Source: Agelaius tricolor (Eukaryota; Chordata; Aves; Passeriformes; Icteridae). Taken from it: a stretch of 64,000 nt of DNA. The notes beneath the pieces are model-generated. The model worked only from the letters and a program-made list of their open reading frames with translations. It was not told the DNA's origin and did no database searches. The stretch covers positions 74,875,381 through 74,939,380 of the forward strand of contig JALJCS010000001.1 of assembly GCA_023055355.1 (NCBI GenBank). The letters are read 5' to 3'. The position numbers were made by a program, and so were the translations under genes. Below are positions 14,298-25,671 of this stretch, one piece after another (position 1 is the first letter of the stretch; the number at the start of each line of letters is the position of its first letter).

Positions 14298-14416
14298 GCT
14301 GCTTTGGGGAAGAGCTTCTTACTCCAGCAGCACCTTGGAGGTGCTGCTGTACCGCCCAGCAGCCAGGGAAGGAGGAGCTGCCCAGCTGGATGCCCGGAGC
14401 TACAAGGAGGAGTTCA
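14298..14416 (+). other. Exon-like segment with splice signals
   Basis: The 119-base segment is preceded by CTAACTCCCTGTGTGCTCCCAG, which provides a branch-like CTAAC, a pyrimidine-leaning tract and an AG. It is followed by GTGAGTG, a near-consensus 5' splice site. Local GC is higher than in the surrounding sequence and no stop occurs within the segment in any of the three plus frames. One frame reads YSSSTLEVLLYRPAAREGG and then, further on, DARSYKEEF, which looks protein-like, but I cannot assign it to a family. It could be a coding exon of a host gene, a lncRNA exon or chance. No partner exon was identified. Confidence 0.25.
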
Positions 14417-17400
14417 GTGAGTGATGGCGTCTCCTCCTCACCCAGCAGGCCTGGACCCGAGCTCAGCCTTGCTCCCAGCCACCGGTGGCTCTTGCAGGCA
14501 GGGAGGGCTGTCCTGGAGGCCCCCTAGGTCCCAGCACCTCCAGCACAGCACTGGCAAGTCTCAGCTGAGAGGCTCAGCCCCAGCCCCAGAGCAGTGACTG
14601 AGGTCCTGCTCACATCCCTGTGGGATCCCAGACTTGATCCAGGGCAGTGTGCTGCTTACTAGCAGTGAAATCATGAACAGCATGGACCAACTGTCCCTGC
14701 TGTGACTCTTTCAGCCACTGATCAGGCTCTCCCCTCTGCCAAGGGGCTCAGAGCCAGCCATGCAAAGTTCTGCACCAGCAGCTCCTGCAGCAAGGAGCTC
14801 CACTCTAGGGAGGACAGGGAACCCTGTGGATGGCTATGGGGGGTTCCATGGGAACCTTTGGCCCTTGGGATAGAACACAGCAGGACTTGTTACTTATTGT
14901 AGTTACAGACAATATGCAGGGCATAGCTGAGACCCCTTCCTCTTTCAGGGACGGGGGGGTTTGGGGGTCATTTAATACTGTCCATTACACACAAAAATTT
15001 GATTGCACGAACATTGAAACTGCAGCATCAGGCACTCATGAGCTGAGAAGTGCCAGAAATAGGATTGCTAATTTGTCCTTTATTTAGTCTACTTTTGCAT
15101 GTGTGCTTGATAAGGTCTTTAATTACAGGATCTCATGTTTGCAGCTGTGTTACAAAACAAACACAAGGAAACCCAAATCAAGCTGTACAACAGCTCAAAG
15201 AAGGGTTATGCTAATTTCCCAGTTCCTAGTGTGACTGAGACCAGCATTTTTGGTCATCAAATTCTCATTTGCAAACCTGTTGTGCTCCTCCTCCAGTTCT
15301 GCTACGCAGCCCCTTTGCTGATATAATGGTAACCAAAGCTATGAGGAGTACTGGGAAGAGCCATCAGAAGCCACATGTGGATTTGTCAGCCCCTATTACA
15401 GGCTGAGCAAGGTCCCAGCTAATTGATGAGACAAAGCAATTTCTGTGATTGAAAGTCTATATAGAGATAAAGCACTGCATTTTTATCAGGTGCAGCTTTG
15501 ATTTTTTGTTAATTACTATACTAACTTTGGAAGGAGGGGAGGAAGTATTTATCCCACATAAGGCAAAGAAAACCAAGAGTATACTTGGCAGAGACACACC
15601 ATATTTGTCTGGGATGAAAAACAGGACATATCTGCTGCTAGACAGCTATCCAGGGAGGTATTTTTCCCCTGCTGCACTGTTTCTCTTGGCAGCACAATGT
15701 GCTAACTTTAGAAGTGTCTGAATGCCTTTGCTAAACTATTAGCACAAAATAAGCTCCTTTGTGTTTCACCCATTCATGCCTCTTAATTTATGTTCTGGTA
15801 TCACTTTTCCTTGTATTGTGCAAGTCAAGAGTCTGCACATGGGGCCAGAATATGTTTGTGCAGAGGCGAGGATCAGGACAAGCCGCTCAAGTAGATACAA
15901 CCATGCCAGAAAGGCAGAGCCCACCATGGCTCTTACTTACAATGAATTCACACATGCCTTCCTTGAAATCTTGCTCAGAAAGTAACAGTGTACCTTCCCC
16001 TGCCTTGGGGTTGATGACAGGCTGACCAAAACCAGGACCAAGCTGTGGTGAATGGGGCCAGAGCCATGCTCCCCACTGTCTGGGCTCCCTGTTTGCCCCA
16101 TGCTGGCAGAGCCAGAGGCCACCATGAAGTCCATCAGCAGAGCCAACACATGCCTGAAGTGAAGTGATCCTTCTTCTTTTGATTAGTGTCTGTGTTACAG
16201 CAATGTGTTTTATTGCCTGGGAAAGAGACAATAAAAAAAAAATCTGCAGCAATAAATAATGTGAAACAGGATATTCAAGAACAATAATCCAAAGCACTGC
16301 ATGAAGTGAGGGCCTTTCCCTTTAAACACTGCACACTGCGAGTTCCCTGGGGCATCAAAAATCCATTCTTTCATGTTCTTTATGGAACTAAGGGAATTGC
16401 TGGTGCTTGACCTATCAAGAAAATATCTATTTTATAAAGGGTGATACGAAGCCAATAAGTCTAATGCTCTGAAGCTTGACTGACACAGCCTGCAGAAACA
16501 GCTGCAGCCCAGGAAGTTTAAAAACTTCACTTTTCCAAACCTAGAGTAATTCACCACCTTCCCAGTGAAAAGGACAGGGAAGCAGAAGTGCTTTGGGTGC
16601 ATTTACTTCTGAGGAAGAAGTGTTCAAATCCCCTGAAGGCAGCTCCCAGGATTGTCCCTGAGGCAGGCTGCTGAGTGCTGGGATGGGAGCTCACCTGAAA
16701 ATCTGGGCTGCTGGAAAAGGCATGGCCAAAGCCCAGATAAAAAGGCTGCTGATGCCTGTCTGGGACCCTTTTTACAGCTGGGGAGAAAAAAAAAGAAGTC
16801 CCTTTAACAGGAGCCTCCAACTTCCTTTGCTCAACCCATCCTTGCCCAAACAAGCTGCAGCTCTACCAGTTTGGAGGCTGACTTTGGCTTGGGGGCTTAG
16901 AGTTGTAGCTGCCTGACCCTGCTGCCCCCACACCTTCAGGGACAGCAAGGAGTGACTGATGTCTTTGAAGCCACCAAAGTGGCATCCCCAGAGAGCTGAG
17001 CACTGACACTGACGTTTTCTCTCGCTCACACAAGTGTCCTGAGGCTGCACAGCTGCCAGAAATCATAGGCTGAAAACACACTCCTCCATCCTGACTCCTT
17101 GAGGGCTTTTTCTCAGATTTCAAGCCCTAGAAATAGGTACTTTTCATCCTTAACTGTGCCTTGTTCTATCCCCTCACAAGAGGATGCTCCTACAACATCT
17201 GTGAAAAGCTGCAGCTCCAAAGCACAGTTCAGCTCACACAGGCAGCTCAGACCACAGATGACTGGGAAAGAGGGAAAGAAGGATGGAAAGCAAGAGGAAA
17301 AGCAAGCACCAGTGCACCAAGTCTTGTTTCAGCCTTCCAACACAGGCCAACACAAAGACAGGATGACTGCAAAGCTGGAAGATAAAAATTAAATGAAGGT

Positions 17401-18110
17401 ACCTGCCAGCTGGAGGGTGAATGTGATGCTAAGAAAACATTGCTAAGTGCAACACATGAAGTGGTCCAATGGAAAACAAAAAAAGCATCTACATTATCTC
17501 TTTTTGAACTGTTTATAGCTGGGTCTAATCACAGTCCTATTAATGTCAGTGGACAAATTCCAGGTAGCCAGGGCTGAAGCTGGCTTTCACTCCATAGCTT
17601 TGGCTCCATAGCTTTATTCAGGGATATTAACAAATATGTTTCATGGTGAGTAATGGGTAAAAGCACCACTGCTGCCTCTTGGCTGCACAGTTCAGAACAA
17701 GGAGCAGGCTCAACAGCCCTGGAGCAGAAAGGCAGCTCTGTCTGCTGCAGGAACACATCACTTGATTCAGATGCAAACTCTCTAATTTATGCAGACAGAC
17801 ATACTTGTACACAGACAAACACGCTGGGTTTTCATCCCAGCGTATGGATGAGTGGGCTAATGAAAAGAGATGACATCTTTCTCTTACACACACGCAGTCA
17901 CCTACACAAAACCATGCTAAAAATGTTTTGTAAAGGCAGCAGTCAAGTACACTGAATAGGGAACAGCAGAATTAAGACTGCCTATTCATTTTGATACAGT
18001 TCTAAGAATTAAAGTTAAGCAATAATAGTATTGTCCTCAGTGTTACATTAACAATTCCTGCTCTATTTGTTCTGAAAGTACATGCCTTGTATTAAAAATA
18101 TCTTCTTTTC
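14417..18110. other. Non-coding segment
   Basis: No gene supported. A 136-codon minus frame (15887-16297) and roughly 90-100 codon frames near 16.5-17.4 kb lack recognisable motifs and overlap on both strands. No interspersed repeat was recognised. The AT-rich block at 15.1-15.3 kb could be conserved non-coding DNA, but this is untested. Confidence 0.5.
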
Positions 18111-18127
18111 TTTTTTTTTTTTTTTTT
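18111..18127. repeat. Poly-T tract (17 T)
   Basis: An uninterrupted run of 17 T preceded by TCTTCTTTTC. It is simple sequence. Confidence 0.9.
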
Positions 18128-19482
18128 CTATCCAAAGTCTTGGGGGAAAAAAACAGGAAACAAAACTCAAGTCTTTATTTGTAAAAGTTTCTGGAGAGTT
18201 TTCTCAGGAAAAGCAAAAGCAAAAACACTGAGATTAGGAAATGTCAGAGTTAGGGCTCCCCAAACATGGAGACATTTTTAATATACTCACATGTCCATCT
18301 CCAAATAAAGTGAACCAAAAATGCACAGCCAGCCCTGGCTTTTGAATGACTAAGTCTGCAGCTTGGGGGAAGTCTTTCAACCAAAGACATCTATGCATTT
18401 TAATTCCAAGGGGAGATTCCCCTATTCATTTTTCTAAAAGGAAGATGAACCCTGTGCCAGGGTGCTTCTCCCACCTAAGTCACTGGCAGTGGTTCAAGCT
18501 GCCACCCCCATCTAAGAGCAGCGTGAAGGAGGAGACACTTCAGCCACATTTGGTGAATAAGCTCTCATATCCTCTCCTTCGCATCCATTCTGCACTTGAA
18601 CTGTTCTGTCCTTTCCCCTTAAAATGTCCCAGTTCCAGGCCTGTCACATAATTACTTCACTCACTGAAGTCCCAGGATCCCCATCCTGCCAGCCATATCC
18701 CTATTTCTCTCCTTCTCATTAATCTCATTGCTCAGCCATTCTCAGCTCCCCATTTCCAGACTCTCTGCTATGAATTTCCATTTCTCCCTTATTTTCCACC
18801 CTTTCCACCCCTCATGTCTCACCACCCATCCATTTCCCTCTGTTTCTCTTTCAATATAGTTTAGCAGCAGCATCCCTCCTGCCTGGGCTCAGTGGGATTC
18901 AGGGACAAGGTGAGGCCAAGCCCTGTGGTCTCAGTGTTCTGCCATTGCCAGAATGGTCCCAAATCTCCCTGCACTGGATCTGTGCAGATACACCACTTGC
19001 AGTGCAAATTAAAAAGTTCAAGTGAGTCATTGCTGGACATGTAAAAATAACAATTTTTCCTAAAACTTGACACCAAGGTAGATTTTAGTGACTACTGGAA
19101 TTTGAGGGAAGGAGTAAAAACACATTCTGGACATGGGATCTACCTGTGCCAAGCATACTCTTCCCATTCAAAAGCAGTGATCCTCCCATCTTTGGTACAG
19201 ACAAACAAATAATTTAGAATCTTGGTTGTTTCAGGAATTATTCAACTATCAGAGTTTTTTACATCTCTGTAGCATATCTTAACCAAGGCTTTTGGACATG
19301 GCTTGTAAGCCTCTGACAACTCTATTTTCCCAAAGGGCAGAAGGATGGATAAACAGATGGAGAATGATGAACAAACCATCTGTGCACCCACAGCAACCCA
19401 CCAGCTCCTTGGGTAGCCTGCAAGGACCCCCTGGGCAGCTCCCCAGGGGTGGGATCTCTCCAGATTACACCTTAACAGTCAC
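18128..19482. other. Non-coding segment with pyrimidine-rich stretch
   Basis: No gene supported. Positions 18690-18853 are strongly pyrimidine-rich (many CTCC, TTTCC and CCACCC runs). The remaining sequence is unremarkable. Confidence 0.5.
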
Positions 19483-19625
19483 CACATCTAATAAATGCTG
19501 GGAAATAGAAGGTGTGTTCCATGCTTATTGCCACACAATTGATTATTTTACCTAAGCACATCTAATAAATGCTGGGAAATAGAAGGTGTGTTCCATGCTT
19601 ATTGCCACACAATTGATTATTTTAC
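19483..19625. repeat. 74-bp tandem duplication, identical copies
   Basis: The unit beginning CACATCTAATAAATGCTGGG occurs at 19483 and again at 19557. The 69 bases shared by the two copies are identical, down to the GATTATTTTAC at their ends, after which they diverge. Perfect identity in otherwise diverged non-coding DNA implies a very recent event, a length polymorphism or an assembly duplication. The unit contains AATAAA. Confidence 0.95.
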
Positions 19626-19971
19626 TTTGTGAAAAATCAAAAAGTACATTCTTAATGCAATGCTGAGACACCCATCTCCTCCTCCAGAATAGAACAACCA
19701 TTTATTTTCTTGCAGGAATAAACACAAATTCTTGTCTTCCCTGACATAATTCCCTCCCTTAGCTAAGCCAGGACAACTCACAGGACTTTTCCCCAGAAAA
19801 ACCCAACCTTCCCTTCCTGTATTCATGGATTCTGCTTAAAGAGATTCTCATACAGCTCTACATGAGCTGGCTTCTAGATTTCTAGATAATATCTCTTCTG
19901 TTCCATGCCTACTTTTCTTGCTGAAAGATAGGGAAAAAAAGGTGTTTGTTTTTTTTTAAATCATCCTCTGG

Positions 19972-19998
<27 letters not shown>
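19972..19998. repeat. (AT)n microsatellite
   Basis: Twenty-seven bases of uninterrupted alternating AT. It is likely length-polymorphic. Confidence 0.95.
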
Positions 19999-20002
<4 letters not shown>

Positions 20003-23000
20003 TTGAACATATCCATCATCATAGAATATTCTATTGGAACTTGCAGACATGAACTATAATGACATAAACTCAATCTGTGTCTGGAAGGGACAGAGTAGGT
20101 AATTTATCAGAAAACAGGTGGGAAAAAATGTGCCTTTATGCTTTCCAGTGTCTAGAAGATATCCAGAACTCCATTTCAAATCATATCATAAAGGTATAAG
20201 CCATAAGGACTCGAAAGACAGCATTGAGTCTTCCCAGACTACCTACGTACATTGATTTTACCACTTGGACCTGAAGATCCTGAACAACACGTTTTGGTTA
20301 TTACAGAGAGCTTCACCAAAACAGGCAGGTGCTGGCATGATTTTAGGGCTGCAGGTAAAGTTCTCAGAGGAAAAGTGGTGCTCCATTTGCCAGCCTGTCT
20401 CCCCAGTTTATTTATTTATGCAGCCATAACTAAGGAAGTTTACATAAAGACCATGAAATGCTGCCAGGAGGAAATGCAGTAACATAAATTGCTCTCAGTG
20501 AATGCCAAGACAGAAGGTGGGCAGAAAGAGACTTCTGTTGATGTGTGATGAGTTTTGGGGGCTGGTGAACCACAGAATTAGGATCCCAACCAAGGATTTT
20601 CTGAATTTTTATAATTGTAAAACTGAATCCCAGAGTCCTACGAGGTGTTTGTACCTTTTTTATTCAGGTCCTCTATTTCTATTCTATTCACACATCACTT
20701 GGATCACGTTGTACAGCAACAAATAAGTTTGTGATTCTCCCTGCCATCTCTTAAGTCTAGGTTGCCACATTCACATCTGAGATTTCTCAAGATAAAATAA
20801 ATGTCCACATGTCCAGGAAGTCTGCAGCTACCATGGTGGGAACGCCAACCTGCTCCTTCCAGCTGGCCTGAACACACTTCATGATGACTCTACACATCAA
20901 ACAGCTACAGACACATTGTGCAAGTCCACTTCTCCCCAGAATTACCAGTTTACTGTATCTGCAGTGTACATCCAATGCCCAGATGTGCAGTAAATCCATC
21001 CAGCACAGTGGCAGTGGGACCGGTAGCTCGGGCCCATGGCCACAGGGCTGCAGTGGCACAGTAAAGTGAACTGCTTTCCAAAAGCACCAGACTTGTGCAC
21101 ACACCATGGACAGCAAGAAGGTTTCTGGACACGTGGCAGCCCAGATAGATCTATTGCCTTTTAACTCCAAACTGGTCACTTAACATCTGGAAACTCAGGA
21201 CAAGTACAGAAAAAACTCAAGACTTTCTGGGTAAGGCTTTGGTCAAAAAAAGTGATTATGCTAGTGAAGTGAGCAGAACATCATGGCTAGGTTTCAATTT
21301 GACACCAAGATCCACTGGTATGTTCTGCCTGCATCACAGGCTGATGCACATAAGCCATGGGCAAATGACTGGCTGCAAAGTTTATAAATACTTTTCTTAT
21401 TCTTTGTGAAAGAAAACATTGTTTGAATGCATATTTTCAGTGAAGCAGAATTACTTGCGCTCAGTCTTTTGACTGTCACCTATGACAGACCTACAGGAAA
21501 ACATCCTTTTAACTAAACATGTGACTGTTGGGCATATTTGATGACAATATATTTCAAAATGATCAAAGTCAGCTGTCAGAGAAATTAGATTAGTCATTAT
21601 TAGTCTTCAGCAGTTCCCATGAGAACCTTGAACAGTTGGTGGCTCTTCTTAAAAGATTACAGTAAGCCTTGTAATGTGTCGTGATGAAAGTGGTAAAGAT
21701 TTGGAGTAAAGGGCAGACTGCTGTCTTTATTTCTGAAAGTAGATGGCTTCTAATTGAGACTTTTAGTTGTACTGAATTTTACCAGTTTGTGATACAGAAA
21801 ACATTGAAAAATGACTTCCATCTTTCCTTGAACTGCTGGAAATGGTATTTTAAATTAATTCCTCTGAAAGAATCTGGTTCCTAGCAGCCAGTGTCAATGC
21901 CAACAGATATTCTTATTTCCACACCATTTCTCCTTGTTCTCCTACTAATGCCAAGATGAGAAATGATGCTGATATGTGTTCACAGGACTAATTATTACAC
22001 ACTGGATCCTACAGTCTTATCAGTGAAGTTGAAACAAAATTGGCAATATAATATCCATGACCTAAAAATAAAGTTGGGGAAGTTCAAAGTGAAATTAGAT
22101 GAGGTTTTAGCCATCATGACTGCTGGTGTGCAATATAATAAAAAATTATTCACTGACTTTTTTATTTCTTTCACAACTGTAAATTTCTATGATGTGTAAC
22201 ACAATGTGCAAAAATGGAAATCCTATAAATTCAAATAGTAAAGGATATCAGTTAAGTAATATTTAATCCAAAGAGGTATTCAGATAATCTAGAATATCTG
22301 AGAACAATGATTTCTTCAAAGCATTAGAAAAGATTTCTCTTTGAAATGGCTTGTTTGAAGTATTTTTGCACAGACATAAGACAAAAGACTCTCTGTTTAA
22401 AGGATTACATTTAAGGACCCCTTTTTTCCTGCATTTATTTGTTGGAAAATGCTGACTGGGGAGACCCCTAAACTGCAATAGAGAGTATTATGATTGTCAT
22501 TTCAAAGGAAACTGATAACTTTAGATCTTTCTCCAACAGTGAGGTAATCATGCATCCTTGTCCTTTCATTATGACTTCTTGGCCCAAAATTTATCAAAGA
22601 GCAAAATTTTATAATGCTCTTTTAAAAAGAGCATTTTGATGTTCTTTACTGTCTTTCTTTCATGCTTTCTTTTCAATTTTTTCTCTTTATCCATCCCTGA
22701 AGCACATACCTCACATAACACAAAAGGACTTAAACCCTTTAAAGTATATAATAGCATGGGGCTTATAAAAAACAAGGTACCTGATGGCCAAGTTTTCAAA
22801 GTCCTTACTTGTTCGATTGTCTACATGGTGTTTAGGCTATTTTTTCATTATATGTGAAAAATCACAATATTACCACTACACAGTTCTTTCTGTGCTGAGT
22901 GGCTTTGGGTTATGTGGGGTCCTCATGAAAGCAGCTTTTTTTCCTGATATACCCAGCCAATGCAGTTCCTCCAAAATTATCACATCAACAACAGCAATAG

Positions 23001-23664
23001 CATGTTAAGTTCCCATAGACAGGGGGTTTTAAGAAGAGAAGGGATATGTGGGAGCATTTTCCTGGTTGCCAGTGGCACAAAGGCCATGGAAATGTTGCCC
23101 AGGGCTCCCATGGGCAGCCTCTGGCTGAACCAAGCTTGTGGTTGGAATCTCACCCAGTTGGTTATCCAGAACTGCAGATTGTCTGTAGTGAATTTAAGTT
23201 TCCAGGCTTTTCCCAGTTGCTTTTCCCAGCTGTCCTCCACAAACCCCACCAGAAGCAGCCATGGTGTCCTTGGCTGTGCCAGTACCAGTGAGGTGCTGAG
23301 AACTGCGATCCCAGCTCCAGCGCTGCCCAAAATCACTCACACCACTTGACTTTTAGCAATGAGTTTTGGCCCTGACCAGCCCTTCCAAATAATGCTGAGG
23401 CACTGTCAGGGGTGACAGTCAGGCCAGAGAACATCCCCAGGTGGTGATTATGGACAAGGCTTCCCTGTTTTGGGAAGGAAAGGGAATGGAGTCCAGCCAG
23501 AAGGATGCAAAACTAGGCCATGCATTTCTTGCCCTCATGGCCAACAGTCCCTGGAGTTCAGGGATTTCCACAGTCAGAGCTGGAATCTTTTTGGGAGTTG
23601 ACTGTTCTCAATTACTTTATATTCCATGTATTTGTCTAAATGTATGTGAGATCCATGGAAAGCT
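19999..23664. other. Non-coding, AT-rich segment
   Basis: No gene supported. A 130-codon minus frame at 20787-21179 and overlapping frames at 22960-23349 on both strands show no recognisable motif. No interspersed repeat was recognised. The 21.5-22.9 kb part is notably AT-rich. Confidence 0.5.
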
Positions 23665-24030
23665 TTAGCATCCTTCACATCTTTTGGCAAGCAGTTCCAC
23701 AGCTTATTTCAGTGTTATTAATACCATACTTAAATGTAAGTGATAATAAATCTATCATGCCTTGGGGAAATCTTCCAGGGGGTAATAGTTTTAATAACTC
23801 TTAAAAAGGTTTGCTGGGCTTACTGTCTGAGTATGCCTAGCTTCAAATTTCAGCTACTTGGTTCCTGTTAATGTCTTGTCCATTAGCTGTTTAAAAAGAA
23901 ATATATTACTAGATACTTTCTCTGAGTAAACTGTGATGAAACCACTCCTTAACCTTCTCCTTTATGTTATAAATCAGAGTTCCCAAAATCTCTCCTAAAG
24001 AGGCATGCTTTAAAAACTCCAATAATTACA
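23665..24030 (-). mobile_element. Ancient CR1-like LINE 3' fragment
   Basis: Plus-strand phrases GGCAAGCAGTTCCACAGCTT and, later, CACTCCTTAACCTTCTCC then CTAAAGAGGCATGCTTTAAA follow the order seen in reverse-complemented old CR1 elements of sauropsids, where text of the form 'aagcagttccacagg' is followed by 'cccttaaccttctc' and 'aggcatg'. The fragment is heavily decayed and has no terminal microsatellite. The match is from memory and the boundaries are approximate. It is the only clear LINE relic recognised in the first 42 kb. Confidence 0.4.
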
Positions 24031-25096
24031 CCAAATATGTTGAGGCATGACTTTCCTTTCATAAAGGAACCCTTTTTGAGAAAACACACCTTGACAGAAA
24101 TAAATAACATTCACTATCTCTTTAGTTTTTGACATTATGAAAATGTTACAGAGAAACCTTTGGCCTATCTCCAGGCCAGAAAAACAATTTCACAATTAGC
24201 ATCCCAGAATATCCCCTTATGAGCAAACTCTGCTCCAAAACAAAAGTGGATTTCAGTCCAAAAATGTTAGTCTGAGTTCAAAGTGTGCTAAGGAATATAA
24301 ACAGCTTATTCAGCACTATATTCTTTGGGAAATTTTTCCATGGAGACAAGCTCTTTCTGAACACAAGAATGGCGCTAATTTGTTCATATGCATATAATTA
24401 ACTTCATTGCACTGATTTTCTTGGAGATTTGCTAGAAGATGAGGAGTGATCTTTATACTTCACACCATAAAATGTGAAACAGTAGATCTTCTTACAAGAT
24501 ATGTGTTGCCAAAGGAAGAAAAAAATACATCATTACAGTTCTATTGATTTGGTAGTAGATATACTTAGTGTTTCTTGTTAGATCTGATTTTCAGGTGTAT
24601 TTTTTCTCACATCCTCATATTGTTCTCTTGTATAAGACTGATGTTGAAATGTGATCTTCTGGTTGAATGAAACGGTGAAAACTGAAAAATAGGCATGCAG
24701 TAAATTTGTTTCATAATGATTATACAGTGATGTTCACTACTGGAAAAATTAACCACTCTTTCAATCTTGATTTTCAAGTTCATACCACTCCTTAGACTTC
24801 CAGGCATATACTGTAGGAATGAATACATCTTCTCAAATGCTAATCTTTCATTTTACACATCCACCTTGCCAAATCTTGTGACTCAATTTACTCTGCAGGG
24901 ATTTCATTTTCTGTAGTGCTGATACTCGAAGCACTCCCTGCACAGAGATGTAAATAACATTCCCATACACAGCATTTCCAGAATCTCCACTGAGGCAGGA
25001 ATGAGTGCCTTTTGAGCAAAAACTGGTGAGGGGATATTCTGAAACAGACAACTTGGAGCAATATTACCACAGAGAATTATTACTCCATAAGTAAAA
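24031..25096. other. Non-coding segment with one weak minus-strand exon-like stretch
   Basis: On the minus strand, TTGTCTGTTTCAG (an acceptor-like sequence ending near 25044) leads into a frame that stays open to 24848 and includes CLSGDSGNAVYGNVIYISVQ, with an AAG|GTGGAT donor-like site near 24863. I do not recognise the peptide. Splice-like strings of this quality are common by chance, so it is recorded only as a possibility. Confidence 0.2.
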
Positions 25097-25624
25097 GTGT
25101 GTTTTCAAACTCTCCAGAGTGCCTCCACAGATTCAGACAATGTGCCAGTAAAATGTGTGGTATCTGAAGTTCAGAAGGAGCTGTTCATAGCAGAAGAACC
25201 AAATGCACATGAGAAATCTGTGCAGATCTGGATACTGAGATCTTCAGAGAAACACAACTCTCACACTTGTGCATTGCACTAGGTTTCAACAGAGCCCTGC
25301 TGGAAACCAGTGCTTTCACCTTCTGAAAAAATTGAGTTTCAGTCTTTATGGTTGGAACCTGAATCCTGAATATGAGCAAGATGATTCCCATTCTTCAGAG
25401 GCACACCAGATTTCACCTATTACATATTTGATCAGACAGTCACTTGATTCAGAGGATTGATAAACTAAATTCCTACCACAGTGGATGTACAAGTCAGGCA
25501 AGAGACTGCCATTTTGCTAATTCTCTCTTTCTTTATTTAAATTTAACTTTAACTTATGATTAAAATCCATTTTGATATTTACTGCAAAAGAAACAAGACC
25601 ATGCCAGTTGCATTGGCTCAAAAG

Positions 25625-25669
<45 letters not shown>
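25097..25669 (+). pseudogene. Possible decayed retrocopy with poly-A tail
   Basis: Two consecutive plus frames, offset by one base around 25.27 kb, read as moderately protein-like text: VVSEVQKELFIAEEPNAHEK in the first, and SSEAHQISPITYLIRQ in the second, which stops near 25460. About 165 AT-rich bases follow, including ATTAAA at 25559, then 43 uninterrupted A at 25627-25669. That order (frames, UTR-like stretch, poly-A) is what a processed pseudogene would show. However, no parent gene is recognised, no target-site duplication was found, the ATTAAA lies about 65 bases before the A tract, and avian CR1 does not usually make poly-A retrocopies. A plain A-microsatellite next to chance frames is equally possible. 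Confidence 0.2.
25627..25669. repeat. Poly-A tract (43 A)
   Basis: The longest homopolymer in the window, 43 consecutive A. It is either a mononucleotide microsatellite or the tail of a retrocopy. Confidence 0.95.
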
Positions 25670-25671
<2 letters not shown>

